Positions 23,311 to 31,634 of a stretch of DNA of 64,000 nucleotides are shown piece after piece. The position numbers and the translations under genes were made by a program. The notes beneath the pieces were generated by a model. It made no database searches and was not told the origin of the DNA. It worked only from the letters and a program-made list of their open reading frames with translations. Numbering within the stretch: the stretch's first letter is position 1; the number at the start of each line of letters is the position of its first letter. Source of the DNA: Calocera cornea HHB12733 (Eukaryota > Basidiomycota > Dacrymycetes > Dacrymycetales > Dacrymycetaceae); contig KV423957.1 of the NCBI GenBank assembly GCA_001632435.1, positions 98,417 through 162,416 of the forward strand. Direction: 5' to 3'.

Positions 23311-25156
23311 GATTAGCAGTTAGCAGGTCAAAGCAGTTAGTGGGTCACTTTCACCACCACCCCTACATACAAATTTTTACATGCTACATCTTGCTCAAAA
23401 CCATGTCAGCTGCTTCCAAAGAGACTTGTATCCTTCTGGCAATGCAAGAGCTCCATTCTAACTCAGAGATGAGCATTCAGCATGCTGCAAAAGTATTTGA
23501 GGTCCCACACACAACATTGCAGCAAAGGATGAAGGGCATACCTTCAAAGGCAGATCCCCAGAGCAGGCTTGCACATCTCACAAAGGCAGAAGAGGAGGTA
23601 ATTGTCAAGTACATACTGCAGCTGGATGCAAGAGGGTTTTCACCCTGTCAACTTGATGTTCAAGATATGGCCGATATCCTCCTGGCCAAGCGTGGAGACA
23701 CAAAAGTTGGCAAGGCATGGACTGATTGTTTCCTAGCAAGATGTCCAGAGCTCTGCACACATCTTAACTGCCCATATGATTACCAATGAGCCAAACAAGA
23801 AGATCCCCAGATCCTGGGTACATGGTTCAGGCTTGCAGCCAATATGCAAGCACAGTATGGCATTCAAGACTGTGATTTCTACAATTTTGATGAGACCGGC
23901 TTTGCAATGGGTGTTGTTAAACCAAGGATGGTCATTACAAGCTCTGATCAAGTTGACAAGCCCAAGGCAATCCAGCCTGGTAGCCAAGAATGGGCAACAG
24001 CCATCTGCTGTATCTCTGCAGATGGAAATGTTGTACCACCATTCCTCTGTGTGACTGGTCACTTCCACCTTGCTCCGTGGTATGCCAGCAGTGAAATTCC
24101 TTTCAACTGGGCTGTTGCAACTACCTCAAATGGATGGACTGATAATGCTACCGGGCTTCAACGGCTCCATCACTTTGACCACCATACCCAAGTCCAGCAG
24201 ATGGGTCGATATTGGATGCTTGTGCTTGACAGTCATGAAAGTCATGTAAATGCTGAATTCAGCAAATATTGCAAGAACAATAATGTCATTCTGCTCTGTC
24301 TACCGGTACACTCATCACATCTTACTCAACCACTTGATGTTGGTCTGTTTGGTCCACTGAAGAGGGTTTACAGCAACCAGAGCTCTGTTCTTGTCCAAGC
24401 CGGTCTCACACATTTCACCAAACACAATTTTTTCCAAGCATTCCAACGTGCTTTTGACACAGTCTTCATTTAGCACAACATCAAGGGTGGCTTCCAAGGA
24501 GCTGGCCTTGTCCCTTTCAACCCCAATACAGTCCTGTCAGGTCTGACAACCCGCTTACGGACACCAACCCCTCTGGTAATGCCCACCCCGTCCCCTGAAC
24601 CCTGGGTATTGAAGACACCAAAGACCACAAATGAAGCACTTTCACAGTCAAGACTTATCAAGGATCAAGTCTCCAGACACCAAGGAAGCTCACCAACACC
24701 AATTCTGAAGCCTGTTGACCATTTGGCAAAGGCTGCAGTTACCATGAGCCATCAGATTGCGCTCCTCTCCACCCAAGTCAAGGTCCTTGAAGAGGCAAAT
24801 GACATGCTCTCCAAGCAATGCAGGGTCAAACAAGCTTGCTTACAGGCTTCTGGAGTCCTAACCGGTGCAGATGCTAATGCATTACTGGCTGAATGGGGCA
24901 TTGCTGAGCAGGACGGAGAGATTGAAGGTCCAGAGGCAGGACCATCCAAGTGGCAAAAGGTGAGTACCCAACTCTGTAGACACTGCCGGAAGGCAGGTCA
25001 TAATGCCAGAACCTGTACAGAGGATGTTCAGAGTAACCACTTGTCAAATATTGCTCCAGCTTAACCAAATACATTACTGTTGTTGAGCTATTTGATCAAA
25101 AAGTGGCAAGGCCCTGAACAGTCAGTGACCCCGCTTTGACCCACTAACCACTAATC
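23311..25156 (+). mobile_element. Pogo/Fot-like DNA transposon 2 (almost intact)
   Basis: Terminal inverted repeats read GATTAGCAGTTAGCAGGTCA on the left and GATTAGTGGTTAGTGGGTCA from the right. TA dinucleotides flank both sides (23309-23310 and 25157-25158). At 1846 bp it is close in size to the element at 3629-5538 and has a related transposase, but its TIR differs, so it is a separate family. It sits inside a GCTTCYG-motif array. Confidence 0.92.
23403..25064 (+). pseudogene. Pogo-like DDE_1 transposase with two in-frame stops
   Basis: A single reading frame runs from MSAASKE to a stop at 25064 (554 codons including the stop). It has no frameshift that I can see and only two internal stops: TGA at 23787-23789 and TAG at 24471-24473. 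Both are explained by C-to-T changes (CGA to TGA, CAG to TAG). Domains are a helix-turn-helix (about codons 20-45), a second DNA-binding block, a DDE core with YNFDETGFAMG, LVLDSHESH and THSS-type HLTQPLDVGLFGPLK, then a coiled coil (about 24720-24840) and a CCHC zinc knuckle (CRHCRKAGHNARTC, about 24985-25020). The protein would excise and reinsert the element at TA. It is much better preserved than the copy at 3721-5444. Confidence 0.92.
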
Positions 25157-25158
25157 TA

Positions 25159-25387
25159 CATTATGGTGTATGGCCACTATTTTATTCAATTCTGCTATTT
25201 CATTTGCTTTGCTTACCTTACTTGCTTCTGTAGGAAACTTTGATTCCCTGGTAGGTTTTGCGTCTGCACTGAAATCTGTGTCTGCTACTTCACTTGCTTC
25301 TGTGACCATTTACCCCACAACACAATATACTTCTGATAGCAAAGTTAACTCCGTAGTCTGTTTGCTTCCAGGTAGGAATTTACCTAC
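25159..25387 (-). repeat. GCTTCYG motif array, left-hand orientation
   Basis: The plus strand repeats TTGCTTCTGT, TTGCGTCTG and TTGCTTCCAGG at intervals of 20-50 bp, continuing the array broken by pogo 2 at 23308. On the far side of the solo LTR (25874 onward) the motif appears on the opposite strand. Confidence 0.65.
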
Positions 25388-25873
25388 TGTGAGGGCACAC
25401 GGTAACCCTACAAGGCTGCCAAGAGTAGACAGAGATCGGAGTCAATGGTAGAGCGATAGAGTCGGTCAGGTGGGCAAGGATAGAGTGGAGAATAGGATAG
25501 ATGAGGTGACTATAGAGACTACAGAGTACGGGTGTACAGTGGAGAGTCCTCAGAGACCAAATCTGAGGAGCCAGGGGGCCTAAAGCCCACATATATATAC
25601 CCTACAGATCTGCATGGGTCAGGCCATGGAGCGTCTCATGGGACACATCATGGGGCATATCATGGGTCACTATGAATCAAGTGTGGCTACGCATGTCTGA
25701 GCCATAGTCAGTCATGCTGAGTCATGGTGAGTGGCCAGACTCATGGCTGCATGGTTGTCCGGGCTACACTCTGGGCCATAGGCCTGGACCCTGAAGGCCG
25801 GATTCCATGCTGGGAAGTGCTTCTGAAGCGAGTAAGGGTCAAATAAAGTAGGAAAATAGAGTGTCCCCTGACA
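25388..25873 (-). repeat. LTR, gypsy family F, copy 2 (no target duplication seen)
   Basis: It has the same family as 6870-7327, with matching termini TGTCAGGGGACAC...GTGTGCCCTCACA, matching TATATATA box and shared hairpin (25547-25569). The flanking bases (cctac and ggagg) do not match. It may therefore derive from inter-element recombination, or its flank has been lost. Confidence 0.88.
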
Positions 25874-26138
25874 GGAGGCAGCTGAGGCTGCAAAATCAAA
25901 TTACATAGTGGATGTAAATTGTTTTATGGAAGTAAGTGAGAGGCAGAAGTAGAAGCTACCCCAAGTGGGTGCAGAACTCCCACTAAAGGATGCAAAGGTC
26001 ACAGAAGCAAGGTAATTCCCCCAGTGACGCCTCTATGGGTCCCTTTGCTCCTGCTTGGCCATCCCTTTGCTCCTGTTTCCCCATGTCCCTGGCCAATGGA
26101 GTTGAGCCAGGTCTTGCAGGGCAAAAGTAGGATAAAAG
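25874..26138 (+). repeat. CRGAAGC motif array, right-hand orientation, and spacer
   Basis: The segment holds GGAGGCAG, TGGAAGTAAG, AGGCAGAAG, GGATGCAAAGG and CAGAAGCAAGG at short intervals to about 26012. GGTAATTCCCCCAGTG follows at 26011-26026, a possible element terminus. The next 110 bp contain ccctttgctcctg twice and nothing coding. Confidence 0.6.
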
Positions 26139-26141
26139 TAA

Positions 26142-26501
26142 GAGCCTGTTTGGTAATGCAGGCAGGAGATAGAGGCAGCTATCTCACAATGTACACAAGT
26201 CCCTAGATACAACCTAGAGAAAGATTGTGAGCTCAAGGAGGTGTGAGTGTTTGGCAAGCAGCATGATCTGGATCAGAGTTGCTTCCATCAGAAATGAAAA
26301 GGGAATGCCGCAAACAGGGAGGATGAGAGATTGCATGAGATACAGGTCCAGACCTGTATCTCAAATATCTTGAGTTTTGGTGGAGATTGCATGACCTCAA
26401 TCTCTCCTGTTTCCTGTTGACAAACACAACTAGTATCTCAGCAGATTGCAACAGGAGTATCTCATTGAGATATTGCAATCTTGCGGTTACCAAACAGACT
26501 C
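26142..26501. mobile_element. PIF/Harbinger-type MITE
   Basis: A 360-bp element with terminal inverted repeats GAGCCTGTTTGGTAATGCAG and, from the right, GAGTCTGTTTGGTAACCGCA. It is flanked by TAA at 26139-26141 and 26502-26504, the 3-bp TWA duplication of PIF/Harbinger elements. Internal inverted repeats around gagatacaggtccagacctgtatctc (26336-26363) could fold into a hairpin. It is non-coding and would depend on a transposase elsewhere. Confidence 0.85.
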
Positions 26502-26504
26502 TAA

Positions 26505-27490
26505 GGGTCCAGGTCACCTTGCAACCTTCTAGAATGTTCTTTCAGTTCACCTGTGTAGAATGCTGTGCTGGCTGTACTATGGTCCTATGTACAGTACTGG
26601 ATGATTTGCCATCAACACAGAATACAGATTGTGCAAAGGACTGGAAGCTCTTTCGCAGAATTTGTGCAGGGCTCACAGATGGTGGGCAGCTTGTTTGTAG
26701 ATCTGTCCACTCACAGACTTGCCCATGCTCATTGTTACACCTTGCACCAGATGGATGCTCCGCTGAATCAAGAAAGCAATGATGATCAGAACAAACTTGA
26801 GAGGAACAGTTCATTTCTGTTGCTGGTTTATAAGCAAGCTGCACTCCTTGTGGCAGAAGACTGGGCACCACATTGTACATACCTCAACCATCCAGATCTC
26901 CTCCCCTTTGATCTATACCTAACAAATCTGAAGGGATGAGTCCAGTAGGAATACCGGTGGCCTCGGTAGCACGAGACCAGATAGGCTTCGGTAGATAGCA
27001 ATAGCAATAATCACAATACTACTATCCCCAGCTGTGTGGTAGCTCGGCTATGGCGGTCGGTACGGGATACGGGCACGGAGACGATAGTCGTAGTCGCGTC
27101 GGTGATACGGTCGCGGATGATGTTGGTAGGGGTACCGATAGGGATGACGGTCGAGACGGTAGTCTCGATACCGACGGCTATGGCACTACCGAAGGGTACG
27201 ATACCCGTGCTATTGCGGATACCGAAGGGGTCGACGAGGGATTGACAGACAGGATGCGACGAGGTCGAAGACGAGAACGGGACGAGGGACGGACTGGGAG
27301 AGGCACAAACGGGGGCTTCTCATTCAGTATCTATGCCGCCTGCGCGGTCTTTATACAAGGAAAAAGAGATGAAGGCGTATTGACGGCTACGAGAGAATGT
27401 TGCCTTTCGAGGCCGGAGCCGATCCAGCAAACCGAGAGATCCTCCGGCGGATGCAACGCATCCGGCTCGTCCGACGCGAGCTGGATCCCG
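26505..27490. other. Repeat debris followed by a CpG-rich block
   Basis: 26505-26940 has no recognisable protein. From about 27030 to 27300 the DNA is packed with CpG in short imperfect repeats (ggtacgggatacgggcacgg, ggtaccgatagggatgacgg). This contrasts with the CpG-poor transposon sequence around it. A long frame crosses the block but looks like low-complexity Arg/Gly/Asp sequence leading into the Harbinger remnant. Confidence 0.45.
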
Positions 27491-28096
27491 GACTACGTAA
27501 GTATTGACACATACCGTGTGAACGTCGATAAAAGAGGCGAAAACACTACCGTGCAGTACACCTTTCCATGTCAAGGCACCCCATTCCAGAAAGTGCTGGC
27601 CAGTCAAGTCACCCATGCCTATATCACCACAATGGGTGTTGATGTCAAGACTTTTCAGTACATCCTTTCATCAGGTTTTGAAGCAGCCTGGAACTCAACT
27701 CCCATCCCTTGGATGAATGTTTCTCCACTCAGCAAGCATCAAGCATGCCAGCGGTCACTTGATGCTGCAAGCGGACTGGGCTTGGTCTTGTACTGGCTCA
27801 ATTCTACCATGCTTGACAAGACACTGGCACAAGTTTTTGCACTGATTCCAGCTACCATCACACACTAACCAGAGCTTGGTCTCTGAGTCCTCCTGTACAC
27901 CTTGTGCAAGGTGCCCAAAGGCCAGATCACATGGCCAAAGGACAACAAGTTTGAAGACCTTGCACAGCTTGTGATGGCATGGCATCCACTTCTGGATGGT
28001 GCATTTGGCTCTGATGATGGGCTCAACCTCCCAACTGCAACTTTGAGTGATGAGTGATGGTAAAATGCACAATATAATGGCTGGCTTCATGGACAC

Positions 28097-28688
28097 TGTC
28101 AGGGGACACCAAGTTCAGCCAACTTGGGCATGATCTCGCAACACTCGGACACCTTCAACCACCTTCAACAGTTCCTAAGAAATCGGCTCTGCATTCAGGT
28201 CTTTGGTTACAAAGTCGCACCTTTGGTATAAACCTTTGGATACTCGGTACAGGCTTAGGTAAGGCAGTGCCCACTCGGCTATGCTTTGGCTGTGCGGGCT
28301 ATGCCTTGGCTGTGTCCTGGGCAGTGTTGGGTCTCACCTTGGTGTTTTGGGAGAAGCTGAGGCTGTGATCATATACTTGTATATAAACCTTGGTAGCTTC
28401 GGTAGCTTCTCCTTAGATCTAATCTCTGAGGGATCTCCATAGTCTTGTGAGAAAGCCTGGTCATCACGTCCATCCTCCCACTCCAAACTCCCGAACTCTC
28501 TCCGAACTCTGCTTGCTTCATCCCAACTACCTTCAACGACCCACGTATCTCCTAGTTGGACTTACAAAGGGTACAATTGGTTAGTTATTGGATACTGTCA
28601 GCCCTGACCTCCTCCAAATCCCTCGTCTTCGGTCTCTTTGACTCAGTCGGGTTTAGTCGGCAGCCTTGCTAGACTGTGTGCCCTCACA
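28097..28688 (+). repeat. Solo LTR, gypsy family C, copy 2
   Basis: 592 bp, the same length as copy 1 at 10861-11452. Perfect target duplication GACAC at 28092-28096 and 28689-28693. It interrupts the Harbinger transposase. Compared with copy 1 it has lost many CpG sites to TpG or CpA. TATA box and hairpin (28411-28432) are kept. Confidence 0.95.
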
Positions 28689-28700
28689 GACACTTCACAA

Positions 28701-29452
28701 TGTGAGGGCAACACAGATCCTAACAAGGCAGTTGGTCGGCGATAAGGGAGTCGGTGGTAATGGCAACACGTGTTACCTACTTTGCAACCCAATCAGAGGG
28801 TCTGGCGTCCAATCACAGGCTAGACGCCAAGTTGCGACCAGTCGCACATGCCAACACAACCCAACAATGCAGGGTCACCACTGATGATAAGGGGAGGGGT
28901 CGAGTTGAGAAGTCACCCTAGTGGAGCTGCTGTCGCTATAGGCGACCAGGAGCGACCAAGGTGTGAGTCGCCAGATGACAATAAGAGAGGAGGGAAGGTA
29001 GAGAGTTGCCTTGGTGGAGCTGTTGTCACTGTAGGCAACCAAGAGCAACCAAGGGCGACAGATTTTCAAAAATGAGTCTAATGACTAGGACCTATGGGGG
29101 TTCCTCAGAGATCAGCTCTGAGGGGTACAAGGGTCTAGCTAGGGGTATATATATACTAGGGGAAAAGGAAGCAAATCCTGTGGCTGACTGTACAGTTGTT
29201 TAGGGCCGCTTCCCCATCCCCTCCTTCGCCTGCTGTTCAAGGGTGACCTGTGATCCCCACTTACAAACCCTCTCCATTTGGGAACTGGAGCACCTTTGTG
29301 TTGCCTCTGGCAACCTATGATGCCTGAGTGTTGTCCGGTCCCATTGCCACTTGTCCATGGCAATTTCTGCCTTGAGGTCCCAAGGGTCAGTGATCTCCCT
29401 TGCCTTGGCGTCTTGATCTATTGTGCCTGGCAAAATGGGGCGTCCCCTGACA
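28701..29452 (-). repeat. Solo LTR, gypsy family D
   Basis: 752 bp with termini TGTCAGGGGACGCC...TGTTGCCCTCACA in its own orientation and a perfect target duplication CACAA at 28696-28700 and 29453-29457. Only seven bases separate it from the end of the preceding LTR's duplication. It contains a roughly 90-bp internal direct duplication (gagttg...gtggagctg...taggcgacc at about 28913-28962 and 29002-29052). TATATATATA (about 29147) and hairpin (29102-29124) are present. Confidence 0.93.
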
Positions 29453-30040
29453 CACAAGCAATGTGCTTGTCTTTTCCGCTCAAGGTTAGCATCACACCTT
29501 GTGCAAAGTGTGGCCTCTAATCCAACTCTCAGGTGACATCATTCATGCAGCCATTGATGTGCCCGGTAGCTGGCATGATTCTTGAGTTTCCAGCAGGATT
29601 TATGAGTGTCTAGAGACAAAGACACTGGAAGGCTAGTACTTGGCAGCTGATACTGCATTTCCACACAACTGGCACTTGCTTTAGTCCAAGATCCAGACAC
29701 CACTGAAGAGTGGAACATGCACAACTTGCACAAGGTTGCAGTTTCTTGAGCAGCTTGTCTCAGTTTGCCAGTCTGCTGATTGGGGCATGCATTCCATACA
29801 GGGCTCTTTTGGACACCCTTGACTTCCCCTTGATGCCAACAATGTGCAAGGTCAACATGAGCTGCTTGAGACAACTTTTTGTCTACACCAAATCTGAGTG
29901 AGAAGGGTTGGGATCAACCAGCTTAGATCTGTGTATCAGCCAATTTGGATGGAGACAAAGGAGCTGAAGCAAGTATGGGGCAACTTGTGTGAGATGTTCT
30001 TTCTGGATATATGCAAAGCAGACAGAGTAGCACAATTTCA

Positions 30041-30530
30041 TTATGTGGAGGTAGATGAATGATCATCTGCTCTAGGCTGCATGTTCAGACCTTGCACAAG
30101 GTGTACTCCTATGCCACTATGTCCCATTTGCACCATCATGGCCTGCATCCGTTCCTGCATCTCAAGGGTTGCCTTTGCAATGTTTAACTTGCCCTGTACT
30201 GCAACTTGCACATGGGTAGCCCCAAGGAGTTGATTGCACAAGTTGTCAATCAGATTGTCTTTATCACAGAGTTGGGCCTGGAGTGACATGAGTTGCATCT
30301 GGGAGAATGTGTGCTGAGCACGTGCTTCATCTCACTGTTGGTCACACTTGGCCTGAACTTCCAGATCAAATGCATGACTGACATTTGCAAGGCGTGCAGT
30401 TGCTGAAGAGTGATGGGTTAGAGGCTTGGGCCCTTTGATATGCTGGCACTTGCAGAGTATCTTGCTCTTGCATGACTTACATTGCAATGTTGCTGAGACT
30501 GGAGGATACATCTGAGTGGCTAGGTCTTGT
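30041..30530 (-). pseudogene. Harbinger-associated Cys-rich/coiled-coil protein remnant
   Basis: A minus-strand frame encodes a small Cys cluster (QCKSCKSKILCKCQH, about 30440-30490). After a stop near 30335 comes a Gln/Met-rich amphipathic stretch (MQLMSLQAQLCDKDNLIDNL...MQERMQAMMVQMG), likely a coiled coil. It lies just 3' of the Harbinger transposase on the opposite strand. PIF/Harbinger elements commonly carry a second DNA-binding protein, usually Myb-like, and this could play that role, but no Myb motif is visible. The function is inferred only from position. Confidence 0.4.
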
Positions 30531-30734
30531 CACTCCATGCATCTGTTTGGGTTTGCGCAACATTCTGGTCTAGGAAAGGGGGGGGGGGGGGGGGTAGTAA
30601 CCCCTCTCACAGATAACAAATCTGTGAGTGCCTTGGAGTTTGAAAATTGATTTGGCATATTGGCAAACCCTGGCTTGGCACATCTGCATTGACACAGATA
30701 CCTTGCAGATGCCCATGGCAAGTCATTCACTGTA

Positions 30735-30958
30735 CCAGTCAGTGAAGATGAAATGGTAACATGTAACAGGACCTATTTTTCACCCACCCATTTGAAACAT
30801 GTAACACTGGGAAAGGACCTTATTTCAACTTGCAAAAGAGTTAAGGGCTTCACTAACTCTGGACTAACCTTGGGTCTGAGCTTCCCATAAGGTAAGGCTG
30901 AAAAATGTAACACCTGTAGACTGTATTTTTCAACTGGTTTGTTCAATCTTGCTTCCGC
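30735..30958 (+). repeat. Dispersed ~220-bp repeat, copy 1
   Basis: The stretch contains tgaagatgaaatggtaacat and gaaacatgtaacactgggaa and closes near cttccgcttgagggg. It matches the reverse complement of 46437-46665 over its length, best in the first 105 bp. It probably marks an end of the motif-array element family or of the Harbinger element. Confidence 0.65.
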
Positions 30959-31634
30959 TTGAGGGGCTATGCTCGGAGGTATTTTACATGTTCACTGGCC
31001 GGCACAGTATTGTCACTTCACAAACCTCGAACATGCTCGGTAGCATGCCCAACCACTCCGCTCGTGCATAGGCAAGCGAGCTGCCCCGGAGCTGGGTGGG
31101 TGGGTGGGGCCCGGGGCAGTGAGCAATGTAATTTCTCTGCTTTGTTATAGAACATGTATGTTCCTTCACTTTCGTTGCGCAGGCCCTGGGCAGAACATGG
31201 GCTATAGTAGCATCGCATGTGCTCATTAGATGATGTGAGAAGCAGGGTATCACTGCACTTAGTTACAGTTTCCATTGTTGTCTGCCCGAAGCAGCGCTCC
31301 AAACGGGCAAGCGGAGCGAGACCGTTTGGAGAGGCGCGGCGGGCAGGATTCACCTACAGTACATGCTGGCTTCCTTCTCAGTGCCGTTGGCCAGGGCTCC
31401 CGGAGGGTTATCCTATTTAAATCAGGCGCCCAAATTGAAGTGATGCCATATAGCTATGTGCGACATGCCTCCATATTAACAGGCTGTGGAAGGTCGGCAC
31501 CCGAGGATATGTATGTGTGGGACAGGAGCTACTGTATGCCATTTTGCCACAATTCAAGTAACGAACAACAGCTTGAAAGCATAGGTACAGGGCGAACAGT
31601 AGTACTATGAAAGGAAAGGACTACATCCCGAACG
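30959..31634. other. ODC downstream spacer with a strong hairpin
   Basis: No gene is seen. A large inverted repeat lies at 31283-31350: ctccaaacgg (31297-31306) pairs with ccgtttggag (31322-31331), with GCCCG...CGGGC further out. This could be a MITE remnant or a 3' structural element. Confidence 0.5.

Larger units (their letters stand above)
27490..29985 (+). pseudogene. PIF/Harbinger-like (DDE_Tnp_4) transposase split by two solo LTRs
   Basis: Before the insertions the translation gives TPFQKVLASQ, AYITTMGVDVKTFQYIL, SLDAASGLGLVLYWLNSTM, then a WP...HPLLDGAFGSDDGLNLP block with the first catalytic Asp (about 27860-28050). After them it continues with the VPGSWHDS motif (second Asp, about 29555), ADTAFPH (third Asp, about 29645), ADWGMHSIQGSFG and VRRVGINQLRSVY (about 29905). 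Ignoring the LTRs and one copy of each target duplication, the frame passes directly from NGWLHGH to FTSNV. Several stops (about 27868, 28059, 29515 and 29615) show it is dead. Relatives are DDE transposases that insert at TWA. A partner frame lies on the opposite strand at 30041-30530. Confidence 0.85.

Noticed and set aside
25383..25878. Target duplication for the family F LTR copy 2
   Set aside because: Flanking five bases are cctac and ggagg, which do not match.
27050..27868. 272-codon frame as an independent gene
   Set aside because: The first 150 codons are low-complexity from CpG-rich repeats; the rest is the Harbinger transposase N-terminal part. It is not a separate gene.
30577..30594. 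18-nt G homopolymer as a G-quadruplex or regulatory site
   Set aside because: Similar pure C/G runs occur near 6093 and 56258 in repeat DNA; most likely slippage-prone simple sequence, length also sensitive to sequencing error.
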